DNA from: Spirochaetia bacterium | GTDB taxonomy: Bacteria; Spirochaetota; Spirochaetia; Sphaerochaetales; Sphaerochaetaceae | Direction of reading: 5' to 3' | NCBI GenBank assembly: GCA_009929055.1 | Contig: SABI01000036.1 | Location: 1 to 14,200 of the forward strand | DNA: 14,200 bases | Part shown: positions 1 to 7,163 of the stretch, piece by piece | How the letters are laid out: every line of letters begins with the position of its first letter | Numbering within the stretch: position 1 is the first letter of the stretch | Made by a program: the position numbers and the translations under genes | The notes under the pieces: model-generated | Seen by the model: the letters and a program-made list of their open reading frames with translations, nothing else | The model's database searches: none | Told to the model about the DNA's origin: nothing

Positions 1-239
1 GCTTTAGTGGAACCGATCCAAACTTCTATAGAGGGTTACATGCCTATATTCATGAACAAGAAGATCAATTAAAAAAGAAAATTCTTAATAGATCGATGTT
101 TGGATCAGATTTCTCTGTTAACCTAGCTAAAGTGGAGTCTTATTCAAACTATCTTAAGATATTTGAAGAGAGTCCTTTTAGTGATGATGAAATTCATCTA
201 CTTGCTTCTACTAACCCAACTCGTTTTTTAGGGTTATAA
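1..239 (+). CDS. C-terminal end of an amidohydrolase-like metal-dependent hydrolase (partial)
   Basis: The reading frame is open from the window edge (first full codon at 3) to a TAA at 237-239, giving 78 residues of a C-terminus. It contains MFGSDFSVNL near residue 36 and ends ASTNPTRFLGL. In TIM-barrel amidohydrolases a Gly-Ser-Asp near the C-terminus supplies a metal or catalytic Asp, and the chain often ends with an Asn-Pro-x-Arg-hydrophobic-Leu-Gly helix, so the match is good in kind though short. The substrate cannot be told from this fragment. A hairpin terminator follows directly. The family call is an inference from two short motifs; the coding status is firm because the frame stays open and ends just before the terminator. 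Confidence 0.6.
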   Translation, partial: FSGTDPNFYRGLHAYIHEQEDQLKKKILNRSMFGSDFSVNLAKVESYSNYLKIFEESPFSDDEIHLLASTNPTRFLGL

Positions 240-243
240 ACTA

Positions 244-280
244 ATACACCGCTCAAAAAGAGCGGTGTATGATTATTTTT
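244..280 (+). terminator. Rho-independent terminator after the amidohydrolase-like gene
   Basis: A perfect 11-bp stem, ATACACCGCTC (244-254) and GAGCGGTGTAT (260-270), encloses a five-A loop and is followed by a short T run (275-280). It lies 5 bases after the upstream stop codon. The convergent methyltransferase gene stops at 291, so the same hairpin may also end that transcript. On the minus strand the sequence after the stem has few Ts, so the + orientation is the better fit. Confidence 0.85.
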
Positions 281-290
281 AGATAGTAGT

Positions 291-2726
291 CTATTCTTCT
301 GAATCCTTTCTATCATTTTCACTTTCTCGACTTCGAGAATTTGAGAAACGATCAAATCCATAAGGTTTAGGACGACTCTTTTCCCCTCTTGGTCTTGAAG
401 GAGCACTCCCTCTATCAAAAGGTTTTCTCTCGCTATTAAAACTTCTCTCTCCACCACCTCGGCTGTCATTTCTATCATTGAAAGGACGACGTTCTCGGTC
501 AAACGGCTTTCTGTCTCTATCGAAACTTCTCTCTCCACCTCGACTATCATTTCTATCATTGAAAGGACGACGTTCTCGGTCAAATGGTTTTCTGTCTCTA
601 TCGAAACTTCTTCCTTCTGATCCTCGGCTGTCATTTCTATCATTGAATGGACGACGTTCTCGGTCAAAAGGTTTTCGGTCTCTGTCGAAACTTCTCTCTC
701 CACCTCGACTATCATTTCTATCGTTATATGGGCGACGTTCTCGGTCAAAAGGTTTTCTATCTCGATCAAATGGTTTTCTATCTCTATCGAAACTTCTTTC
801 CCCATCAGATCCTCTGTTGTCACTTCTATCATTAAAAGGGCGACGTTCTCGGTCAAAAGGTTTTCTGTCTCGATCAAATGGTTTTCGGTCTCTGTCGAAA
901 CTTCTCTCTCCACCTCGACTATCATTTCTATCGTTATATGGGCGACGTTCTCGGTCGAATGGTTTTCGGTCTCTGTCGAAACTTCTCTCTCCACCTCGAC
1001 TATCATTTCTATCATTGTATGGACGACGTTCTCGGTCGAATGGTTTTCGGTCTCTGTCGAAACTTCTTCCTTCTGATCCTCGGCTGTCATTTCTATCATT
1101 GTATGGACGACGTTCTCGGTCAAATGGTTTTCTGTCTCTGTCGAAACTTCTTTCTCCACCTGCACCTCGGTTGTCATTTCTATCATTATATGGACGACGT
1201 TCTTGGCCTCGATTATCTCTAGAATCCCCTTGAGGTCTTTCGAAACTTCTTTTTGGAGCAGAATCGGTATCCCATTGTAAATCATCAATAAACAATGCGC
1301 CTTCTTGCTTAGAACTTTCTCTCTCTTTTGGGTAAGTTTCTTTTGATTTCTCTTTAGCTGCACGAGGGGTAGCGACTTCACCTGGATGTCGTCTCTCATA
1401 TCTTCTTTGTTTAGTATTTTTACTTTCATCACTCTGATTCTCATCAGTAATAATGTCTTCATCAAATTCTTTGTCTGCATCGATGTCTTCATCAGTTTCT
1501 TCTTCTGCATCAAAGTCATCATCATCTTCTGATTCATCATCAACATCTTCTTCGATGTCCATGTCGTCATCTTCACTTAGTAGCTCTTCATGTAAAAATT
1601 TGTCTAATTCAGCATCTTGTTCATCTTCTGTGCTGAGATCAATAATTGGGGCAATTTTTTTGCCTTTCTTTGTTTTCGAGATATCTTCGTTTTCACCCTG
1701 TACTTTTTCAGGGGTAGCTTTTTTGCTTTTCTTTTTCAACGATATATCTTCATTTTCAACCTGCAAATTTTCAGGGGCAGTTCCCTCTTGTTTTTTCTCC
1801 AAAATCCAACTCCTTAGAGAATTTTTCTTAACTGAGAACCCAGGAGCTGCATTCTCCTTGGTAATCTCTCTCACTTGGTATCCTTGTATTCTATGTTTAT
1901 CAAACTTAAAGGATGATAAATTAGTAGAAAAAAGGAGTGTTCCTTTTGATACCAATAACGCATGCATTGACTTGATGAGAGATAGATAATCTCTTTGTAC
2001 ATCAAAGTCTTTTTCCATTTTCCGACTATTTGAAAAACTCGGGGGGTCAAAAATGATGATATCATATTTCTTACCACTTAACTTTTCAGCGGCAATAAAT
2101 GATAGGGCATCCATAGTAACTACTTTATATTGTTCCCCAGAGAATCCATTTTCAGCAAGGTTTTTCTCACACCAATCACTATATGTTGATGATAAATCGA
2201 CTGAAACTACACTCTTAGCTCCGCCTGCGGCAGCATATACACTAAAGGCTCCAGTGTAAGAAAACAGATTAAGTACATCTAAATCCTTACAACTCTCCAT
2301 TAATGATTTTCTTGTAATCATTTGGTCTAAAAAGAGTCCAGTATCAATTCGCTTTGTTAGGTCAACGATAAATGAGAGACCATTCTCTCTAACGTTTACT
2401 AACAATGATTCATCTTGAAGCGTAGTATGTTGTTCCCCTTTTTCTCGTTTCTCCCTTTTGTGGTAGATAACTTTATCGGGTTCAACATATAAATAGCGTG
2501 AGACTATATCACAGATGAGCTTTTCATCTTCATCACTAAAGGCAATATCACTATAGTCTGTTATGCGTGCATAGGATGCATACATATCGACAGTCACCGG
2601 AAGTTCTTCTAGATTTAAATTATACACACGCATTACGTTTGTATCAAATTCTTTCATCACTCTACGTGTCTCTAATGCGTTACGCTTGAGAAGTTTACCA
2701 AAATCTTTAACTACAAAATCTTTCAT
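291..2726 (-). CDS. RlmK-type 23S rRNA methyltransferase with a ~500-residue disordered repeat tail
   Basis: An 811-residue protein in two parts. Residues 1-312 resemble the C-terminal RlmK half of E. coli RlmKL, which makes m7G2069 in 23S rRNA. Visible are the SAM-binding NLFSYTGAFSVYAAAGG (153-169), the acidic residue in SVDLSS (175-180), FDPPSFSNS (226-234) and the following FDVQRDY. The THUMP/RlmL half is absent and no PUA domain is seen, so this is a stand-alone RlmK-like enzyme. Residues 313-811 are low complexity: a Lys-rich 21-residue duplication (318-359), an acidic block (about 364-435), a linker, nine Arg/Asp repeats (509-772) and a charged C-terminus. The tail is probably unstructured and may bind RNA or ribosome precursors; that is inference. 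The ATG at 2726 has only a weak Shine-Dalgarno site but begins just before the conserved core. It is divergent from the gene at 2800. RlmI or another rRNA C/N-methyltransferase of this fold is the alternative target class. Confidence 0.88.
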   Translation of the reverse strand: MKDFVVKDFGKLLKRNALETRRVMKEFDTNVMRVYNLNLEELPVTVDMYASYARITDYSDIAFSDEDEKLICDIVSRYLYVEPDKVIYHKREKREKGEQHTTLQDESLLVNVRENGLSFIVDLTKRIDTGLFLDQMITRKSLMESCKDLDVLNLFSYTGAFSVYAAAGGAKSVVSVDLSSTYSDWCEKNLAENGFSGEQYKVVTMDALSFIAAEKLSGKKYDIIIFDPPSFSNSRKMEKDFDVQRDYLSLIKSMHALLVSKGTLLFSTNLSSFKFDKHRIQGYQVREITKENAAPGFSVKKNSLRSWILEKKQEGTAPENLQVENEDISLKKKSKKATPEKVQGENEDISKTKKGKKIAPIIDLSTEDEQDAELDKFLHEELLSEDDDMDIEEDVDDESEDDDDFDAEEETDEDIDADKEFDEDIITDENQSDESKNTKQRRYERRHPGEVATPRAAKEKSKETYPKERESSKQEGALFIDDLQWDTDSAPKRSFERPQGDSRDNRGQERRPYNDRNDNRGAGGERSFDRDRKPFDRERRPYNDRNDSRGSEGRSFDRDRKPFDRERRPYNDRNDSRGGERSFDRDRKPFDRERRPYNDRNDSRGGERSFDRDRKPFDRDRKPFDRERRPFNDRSDNRGSDGERSFDRDRKPFDRDRKPFDRERRPYNDRNDSRGGERSFDRDRKPFDRERRPFNDRNDSRGSEGRSFDRDRKPFDRERRPFNDRNDSRGGERSFDRDRKPFDRERRPFNDRNDSRGGGERSFNSERKPFDRGSAPSRPRGEKSRPKPYGFDRFSNSRSRESENDRKDSEE
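411..1202 (-). repeat. Nine in-frame tandem repeats (81-108 bp) encoding an Arg/Asp-rich tail
   Basis: The array covers residues 509-772 of the methyltransferase. Copies begin with ERRP(Y/F)NDR and end with RKPFDR. On the minus strand, from the N-terminal side, they lie at 1116-1202, 1032-1115, 951-1031, 849-950, 741-848, 660-740, 576-659, 495-575 and 411-494. The basic unit is 27 residues; copies with 28-29 residues differ in the Gly/Ser/Glu linker, and copies four and five carry an extra seven-residue DRKPFDR. All lengths are multiples of three, so changes in copy number keep the frame. The DNA units are also closely similar, which suggests recent expansion by recombination or slippage. Confidence 0.95.
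1650..1775 (-). repeat. Tandem 21-residue duplication in the methyltransferase tail
   Basis: Residues 318-338 and 339-359 are adjacent imperfect copies (nucleotides 1713-1775 and 1650-1712). Both have the pattern PE-x-x-Q-x-ENEDIS followed by a Lys-rich end (KKKSKK in the first, KTKKGKK in the second). It joins the folded methyltransferase domain to the acidic block. It is unrelated in sequence to the nine-copy Arg/Asp array. Confidence 0.85.
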
Positions 2727-2733
2727 TCTATTC

Positions 2734-2762
2734 TTGATTGCCTTTCATCGACGGAGTATATA
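2734..2762 (+). promoter_or_regulatory. Candidate promoter for the 2800-4602 genes
   Basis: TTGATT (2734-2739) and TATATA (2757-2762) are 17 bases apart, in the 73-base gap between the divergent methyltransferase and the 154-residue gene. A second possible -10, TATGAT, is at 2761-2766 but would be too far from the -35. The gap is AT-rich and must also hold the minus-strand promoter, so this is a plausible site and no more. Confidence 0.4.
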
Positions 2763-2799
2763 TGATAAGGTAAAATTATGATAGTGAGAAGGTAGAAAA

Positions 2800-3264
2800 A
2801 TGAATGAAGATGCTAATGAGTTTATCGCAGAACTAGAGAAAAAATTTGATGGAAAAATAGATTATCGTACATACAGCACATGGTATGCCTCTAGTAATGG
2901 AGTTATGAGAGAATTTGGCGTATTTATTTATGAAATACATGGAATATTCCATTTTGAAGATTTTGAAAGAAAACCTGCAATTTTTGGCTTTGCCCTCAAT
3001 AGCAACAAAAAACAACCTCCTTATATCAAGCTGGAAGACTCTTTTAATAAAGATGAGATTGAAAGTATTACACAAATATCTAAATCAAAAGCAACAACTG
3101 CAGTTAAACAATCAATTAAACCTGGTTCTATCCCTTTAGCATCATTATTTGAGAAAATATTTTCACCACTAGTAACTCGAGTGACTTTAAAAGATGGTAA
3201 GGCTCACTTTTTCGAACTAATCAATCACAAAGAATTTTTACAACATTTTAGAGGAGATATGTAA
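2800..3264 (+). CDS. Unrecognised 154-residue protein coupled to phosphomannomutase
   Basis: I do not recognise this family. The ATG at 2800 follows a GAGAAGG ribosome binding site (2786-2792) at suitable distance. The protein is soluble in character: no signal peptide or membrane segment, an acidic N-terminal helix-like stretch (NEDANEFIAELEKKFDG, residues 2-18), aromatic-rich middle (GVFIYEIHGIFHFEDFERKP, about 40-59) and a C-terminal part with basic and hydrophobic alternation. Its TAA at 3262-3264 directly touches the ATG of the phosphomannomutase at 3265, with no gap, so the two are almost certainly co-transcribed and translationally coupled. That suggests a role near hexose-phosphate metabolism or simply a shared promoter. 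Coding status is well supported by length, the binding site and tight packing; function is unknown. Confidence 0.8.
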   Translation: MNEDANEFIAELEKKFDGKIDYRTYSTWYASSNGVMREFGVFIYEIHGIFHFEDFERKPAIFGFALNSNKKQPPYIKLEDSFNKDEIESITQISKSKATTAVKQSIKPGSIPLASLFEKIFSPLVTRVTLKDGKAHFFELINHKEFLQHFRGDM

Positions 3265-4602
3265 ATGGGTGCATTTAAAGCATATGATATTCGTGGTATA
3301 TACAACAAAGATTTTGACAAACATACTGTTTATAAAATTGGATTTTTTCTCCCTCAACTCTTAAATAGTGACCATGTTATTGTCGGTAGAGATGTAAGAG
3401 CCAGTAGTGATGAGATATTCTTATCCCTCTGTGAAGGAATTACCGACAGTGGCGCCGATGTATGGGATATTGGTCTTGCTACAACACCTATGGTTTATTT
3501 TGCAACTGTATACCTTAAAGGGGATGCTTCTGTCCAAATTACAGCTTCTCATAACCCAGCGAAATATAATGGATTAAAAATTAGTAAAACAGGGGCTCTT
3601 CCTGTTGGAGAAAATAGTGGCTTAAAAGAATTAGAGAAATTAGTTACCACAAGTGAGGTACTCATCACTAAAGAAAAAGGAAAAGTAGTAGAAACACCTG
3701 TAAAAAATGATTACCTCTCTTACTTAAAACAATACTTACCAGATTTAACTGACCTTAACATTTCCTTTGACCTTTCTCATGGGATGGCAAATCTATTAGC
3801 GAAGGAACTCTTTGGAGAAGAGCATTTCTATCTCTATGACCATTTTGACGGCTCTTTTCCTGCACATGAACCTAATCCCTTAGAAGTAGAAAATTGTGAA
3901 GACTTGATGAGAGCAGTAAAAGCACGTAAAAGCGATATCGGAATAATATTTGATGGTGATGCCGATAGAGTGATGTTTATTGACGAAAAAGGCCGCTTCA
4001 TTCAACCCGATTATGTAACCGCTGTGTTAGGAAAATACTATTTAGAAAAAGAGAAGGGAAATGTCCTTGTCGATATTAGGACTAGTCGAAGTACAAGCGA
4101 ATACCTTGAAAAGTTAGGAGCTAAAGTCACAACTTGGAAAGTTGGCCATGCTTTTGCAAAGGTGAAATTAAGAGAAATTAAAGGAATCTTTGGAGGCGAA
4201 TTAGCAGGCCACTACTATTTTAGAGACTTCAACCATTGTGATTCTGGAATGGTAGCAGCCCTTGTTGTGTTGCAAGTTATGGTGGGATTAAAAAGAGAAG
4301 GAAAAACATTCTCATCACTCATTGATTCAATAATAGCCTACTCTAATAGTGGTGAAAAGAATTTCAAGCTAGAACAAAAAGATGAAGCTATGCAATCTCT
4401 TTATGAAACATATGGTAAAAGAGATGATGTAAAAGCACTCTATGATTTTGATGGTTACCGAATAGAATTTGATTCGTGGTGGTTTAATGTAAGAAAATCT
4501 AATACAGAGCCCTATTTACGATTAGTAGTAGAAGCAAAAACTGATAGAGAGCTGAATGAAAAATTAGAGGAATTATCTTCTATTATTAAATCATTTAATT
4601 AG
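3265..4602 (+). CDS. manB: Phosphomannomutase/phosphoglucomutase
   Basis: A cytoplasmic alpha-D-phosphohexomutase of 445 residues, the usual family length. It interconverts hexose 6- and 1-phosphates, most likely mannose and/or glucose. The four family signatures are all present in order: the phosphoserine loop TASHNPAKYNGLKI (93-106, Ser95 the phosphorylated residue), the metal-binding DGDADRVMFID (230-240), the sugar-recognition loop GGELAGHYYF (310-319) and the phosphate-binding RKSNTEPYLRL (410-420). The RKSNTEP form favours the mannomutase/glucomutase branch over GlmM, which usually has RPSGTEP. A GAGGAG site (about 3251-3256) lies inside the end of the upstream gene. It is followed after 28 bases by galE, so it may feed GDP-mannose and UDP-glucose/galactose pools for surface polysaccharide. 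Which sugar is preferred cannot be settled from sequence. Confidence 0.92.
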   Translation: MGAFKAYDIRGIYNKDFDKHTVYKIGFFLPQLLNSDHVIVGRDVRASSDEIFLSLCEGITDSGADVWDIGLATTPMVYFATVYLKGDASVQITASHNPAKYNGLKISKTGALPVGENSGLKELEKLVTTSEVLITKEKGKVVETPVKNDYLSYLKQYLPDLTDLNISFDLSHGMANLLAKELFGEEHFYLYDHFDGSFPAHEPNPLEVENCEDLMRAVKARKSDIGIIFDGDADRVMFIDEKGRFIQPDYVTAVLGKYYLEKEKGNVLVDIRTSRSTSEYLEKLGAKVTTWKVGHAFAKVKLREIKGIFGGELAGHYYFRDFNHCDSGMVAALVVLQVMVGLKREGKTFSSLIDSIIAYSNSGEKNFKLEQKDEAMQSLYETYGKRDDVKALYDFDGYRIEFDSWWFNVRKSNTEPYLRLVVEAKTDRELNEKLEELSSIIKSFN

Positions 4603-4630
4603 AAAACGGATAATTATAAGGATAAAATAA

Positions 4631-5608
4631 ATGAGAGTACTACTATTTGGTGGCGCAGGATACATTGGAACGCATGTGGCTTTAGCATTTCTTGATCGAG
4701 GCGATACTGTTGGAATATATGATGACTTTTCCTCCGGGCTAAAAGAAAATATCCAAGAAGGGTCTATCGTATATGAGGGTTCTCTCTTAGATGAAAAAGC
4801 CCTCAACCTTGCCTTAAAAGATAATTGGGATGTAGTTGTCCATCTTGCAGCGTTTAAAGCTGCAGGAGAATCTATGGTAAACCCATCAAAGTATGCTCTA
4901 AACAATATTACTGGCTCTTTAAACCTAATAAGAGCTTGCAAAGAGAATAATGTATCTAAGTTTATCCTCTCTTCTAGTGCTGCCGTATATGGGGAACCTA
5001 ATTATCTTCCTATTGACGAAGATCACCCTACTACACCACTAAACTATTATGGCTATACTAAACTAGCGATAGAAGAGAATCTTGAATGGTTTCACATTCT
5101 CAATAAAAGTAATTATGTTTCATTACGCTACTTTAATGCAGCAGGATATGACCCACAAGAAAGGATGTTTGGATTAGAGAAAAATCCAGCCAATTTAATC
5201 CCTGTAGTAATGGAAGTTGCAATGGGAATGAGAGAAGAGATTCAAATCTTTGGTAATGATTATGAAACAGACGATGGAACAGGGGTAAGAGACTATGTGC
5301 ATGTAACTGATTTAGCCGATGCCCATGTAAAAGCAGCAGAGTACCTTATGAGCCACGACAATTCACTCATAGTGAATTTAGGGAGTGAAGAAGGAATCAG
5401 CGTAAGAGAAATAATTGAAGAAGCGAAGAAAGTAACTAAGAGAAGTATTCCAGAAAAGATAGTAGCAAGACGAGCTGGAGATCCTGCTAAATTAGTAGCA
5501 TCCTCCTCAAGAGCCAAAAAAGTGTTAGGTTGGAGTGCAAAACATAGTAGTGTTCATGAACTTATTGATTCTACCTGGAAAGCATACGTTAAGAGTAAAG
5601 GCAATTAA
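4631..5608 (+). CDS. galE: UDP-glucose 4-epimerase
   Basis: A 325-residue short-chain dehydrogenase/reductase, close to the usual GalE length. It interconverts UDP-glucose and UDP-galactose with bound NAD. The Rossmann motif GGAGYIG is at 7-13, the catalytic Ser region SSSAAVYGE at 114-122, and the catalytic Tyr-x3-Lys at Y140 and K144 (YGYTK). RYFNAAG (166-172) and DGTGVRDYVHV (215-225) are standard GalE signatures for substrate binding. An AAGGAT ribosome binding site (4618-4623) precedes the ATG. It is 28 bases after the phosphomannomutase and on the same strand, consistent with one operon for sugar-nucleotide synthesis. No clear terminator follows before the tRNA promoter. Confidence 0.94.
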   Translation: MRVLLFGGAGYIGTHVALAFLDRGDTVGIYDDFSSGLKENIQEGSIVYEGSLLDEKALNLALKDNWDVVVHLAAFKAAGESMVNPSKYALNNITGSLNLIRACKENNVSKFILSSSAAVYGEPNYLPIDEDHPTTPLNYYGYTKLAIEENLEWFHILNKSNYVSLRYFNAAGYDPQERMFGLEKNPANLIPVVMEVAMGMREEIQIFGNDYETDDGTGVRDYVHVTDLADAHVKAAEYLMSHDNSLIVNLGSEEGISVREIIEEAKKVTKRSIPEKIVARRAGDPAKLVASSSRAKKVLGWSAKHSSVHELIDSTWKAYVKSKGN

Positions 5609-5630
5609 TATTGGTTTTGAATAAAACGTA

Positions 5631-5659
5631 TTGACAGGACTCAAGTATTCCTATAAATT
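5631..5659 (+). promoter_or_regulatory. Promoter of the tRNA-Asn gene
   Basis: A perfect -35 hexamer TTGACA is at 5631-5636. The -10 is within TATAAATT (5652-5659): TATAAA gives a 15-base spacer and TAAATT gives 17. Transcription would begin around 5665, leaving a leader of roughly 20 bases before the mature 5' end, which is typical of a bacterial tRNA unit. Confidence 0.7.
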
Positions 5660-5687
5660 ACCTATTGTTCAGCTATGAAGTGAGCAT

Positions 5688-5761
5688 TCCCCTGTAGCTC
5701 AGTACGGTAGAGCAGGTGGCTGTTAACCACCCTGTCGGCGGTTCAAATCCGTCCGGGGGAG
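5688..5761 (+). tRNA. tRNA-Asn (anticodon GTT)
   Basis: All four stems close. The acceptor is 5688-5694 with 5754-5760 (one G-U pair). The D stem is 5697-5700 with 5710-5713. The anticodon stem is 5715-5719 with 5727-5731, around loop CTGTTAA with GTT at 5722-5724. The variable loop is five bases and the T stem 5737-5741 with 5749-5753 encloses TTCAAAT. The discriminator is G5761, as in bacterial tRNA-Asn. CCA is not encoded (GCTA follows), so a CCA-adding enzyme is needed. It reads AAC and AAU codons. Confidence 0.97.
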
Positions 5762-5769
5762 CTAAGAAG

Positions 5770-5805
5770 AAGACCAAACTTTTTTAATGAAGTTTGGTCT
5801 TTCTT
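5770..5805. terminator. Bidirectional hairpin terminator between tRNA-Asn and the ZIP gene
   Basis: A perfect 11-bp stem AGACCAAACTT (5771-5781) and AAGTTTGGTCT (5790-5800), extended by an A-T pair, sits 9 bases after the tRNA and is followed by TTCTT. The ZIP gene on the opposite strand stops at 5822, so the same hairpin can end both transcripts. The T run is short in both directions. Confidence 0.75.
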
Positions 5806-5821
5806 ATATGTAGTGGGGTAC

Positions 5822-6637
5822 CTACCCTAATGCTACATCGAGTACCATCATAATGGTAAAACCTAACATAGCACCTATTGTAGAAATATCGTTATGTTCT
5901 TCTTCTCTTTGAGCAGTAGGTACTAACTCTTCAATCACAACATATATCATTGCTCCTGCCGCAAAGGCGAGGGCGTAGGGAAGAATAGGCCGAAACAATA
6001 TTACTAAAGAAGCTCCAAGAACCCCCGCAATAGGCTCTACCATTCCAGAAGCTTGGCCATAGAGGAAACTCTTACGACGACTCAACCCCTCTCTTCTAAG
6101 TGGCACAGATACCGCGGCACCTTCAGGGAAGTTCTGGATTCCAATACCGATGGCTAATGCTACAGCCCCTGCTATAGAGGCAGAAGGCAGACCAGCAGCA
6201 ACAGCTCCAAAGGCAACTCCTACAGCTAGGCCTTCAGGGAAATTATGGATAGTAATAGCCAAGACAAGAAGGACACTCCTTTGTAAACTTGTTTTTACCC
6301 CTTCTTGTTCCCCTTGTTTAAATGAAGGGTGCACATGAGGAAGCGTTTTATCAACAATCCATAGGAAGGCACCCCCTAGGAGAAATCCTATTGCAGCAGG
6401 AACCCATACGAAAGTAGAAAACTCCTCAGACATCTCAATAGCTGGGGCAAGGAGTGACCAGTAGGAGGCAGCTATCATAACACCTGCGGCAAATCCTAGC
6501 ATTCCATTCAAAACTTTCTTGTTAATCTCTTTAAAGAAAAAGACCATGGCTGAACCAAGTGCTGTAACAGCATAAGTGAACAGAGTGCCAATTAATGCCT
6601 GTGTTACTGGATGAAACTGAGAAAACCACTGAATCAT
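5822..6637 (-). CDS. ZIP-family divalent metal transporter (GufA/ZupT type)
   Basis: A 271-residue polytopic membrane protein, about eight hydrophobic segments, of the length expected for bacterial ZIP proteins, which move Zn2+ and sometimes Fe2+ or Mn2+ into the cytoplasm. The two signature metal-binding helices carry HNFPEG (131-136) and QNFPEG (168-173), followed by GMVEPIAG (198-205) and IEELVP (235-240). Between segments three and four, at about 100-120, is the variable cytoplasmic loop with a short HVH stretch (101-103), less histidine-rich than in many eukaryotic members. The ATG is set by a strong AGGAGG ribosome binding site (complement near 6646-6651). It appears to be a single-gene unit. 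The upstream 137-base gap is AT-rich and should hold its promoter, but no operator for a known metal regulator was recognised. Metal preference is not predictable from sequence. Confidence 0.92.
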   Translation of the reverse strand: MIQWFSQFHPVTQALIGTLFTYAVTALGSAMVFFFKEINKKVLNGMLGFAAGVMIAASYWSLLAPAIEMSEEFSTFVWVPAAIGFLLGGAFLWIVDKTLPHVHPSFKQGEQEGVKTSLQRSVLLVLAITIHNFPEGLAVGVAFGAVAAGLPSASIAGAVALAIGIGIQNFPEGAAVSVPLRREGLSRRKSFLYGQASGMVEPIAGVLGASLVILFRPILPYALAFAAGAMIYVVIEELVPTAQREEEHNDISTIGAMLGFTIMMVLDVALG

Positions 6638-6774
6638 GACTGAGCCTCCTATATTTTTTTATCTAGATACCAATCTATAGTATTTTTGATACTTAAGAAA
6701 TAAATGGAGGTGTTAATTTATACAATATTCTTTTAATACAGTGTTTCTTTACACATAAATGGGGGCTAGAGAAA

Positions 6775-7134
6775 CTAAAACGACTGAGAAAACTGAATTT
6801 TTATTCCATTTGGATCAAGAACATAGAAGAATGTAATATGATCATTAGGTGTAAAAGGACCACTTTCTATCTTAATCCCCTTCTCTTTTATAAAGGAGAT
6901 GGTTTCATCTATAGAATCAACTGCAAAGCCAAGGGTGATTGCATTACCAACAACACATGGTTGATTATTATTTTGAATCAGCTCTATCATAGTTTCCCCA
7001 CTTCCTAGAAAAGCAATTTTCCCATTACCTTCTACTTCAAACCTCCGATTTAATGGTAATTTTATAATATTTTGGTAAAAAGCAATTGATTCATCTATAT
7101 CCTTAACCTGTAAAGTTGTCCAACAATAATTCAT
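6775..7134 (-). CDS. VOC-fold (glyoxalase/bleomycin-resistance superfamily) protein
   Basis: A 119-residue single-domain protein with the repeated beta-alpha-beta-beta-beta pattern of the vicinal oxygen chelate superfamily: LQVKDIDESIAFYQNII (8-24), ending GETMIELIQ (46-54), then LGFAVDSIDETISFIKEKG (68-86) and VLDPNGIKIQF (105-115). The start is placed at the ATG at 7134 because a perfect AGGAGG lies six bases upstream; the ATG at 7149 lies beyond that site. Of the four metal ligands usual in glyoxalase I, only Glu51 is evident; the others appear to be Trp5, Thr67 and Gln114. It is therefore more likely a binding protein or a non-glyoxalase VOC enzyme. It is divergent from the MATE gene, with a shared 160-base intergenic region. 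Confidence 0.85.
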   Translation of the reverse strand: MNYCWTTLQVKDIDESIAFYQNIIKLPLNRRFEVEGNGKIAFLGSGETMIELIQNNNQPCVVGNAITLGFAVDSIDETISFIKEKGIKIESGPFTPNDHITFFYVLDPNGIKIQFSQSF

Positions 7135-7140
7135 AAAACG

Positions 7141-7146
7141 CCTCCT
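7141..7146 (-). promoter_or_regulatory. Ribosome binding site that fixes the VOC start
   Basis: AGGAGG on the minus strand ends six bases before the ATG at 7134. It overlaps the translated region of the longer frame starting at 7149, so the shorter start is preferred. Confidence 0.85.
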
Positions 7147-7163
7147 CATAATTCACTTGCCAT

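Noticed and set aside
411..1202. The regular repeats as a possible CRISPR array
   Set aside because: Units are contiguous without unique spacers, lie in a coding frame and encode a repeated peptide; no cas genes are present.
194..1576. Long open frames overlapping the repeat array: 194-1576 on the minus strand and 478-1233 on the + strand
   Set aside because: The repeat units are multiples of three, so any frame lacking a stop in one unit stays open through all copies. These frames have biased, repetitive products and no upstream ribosome binding site, and the methyltransferase frame explains the region.
5612..5630. GTTTT-GAAT-AAAAC hairpin after galE as a terminator
   Set aside because: It is five weak pairs without GC content or a following T run.
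6661..6693. Short palindromes upstream of the ZIP gene (ATCTAGAT and AGTAT-TTTTG-ATACT)
   Set aside because: Arms of only four to five bases in AT-rich sequence are expected by chance and match no metal-regulator site I know.
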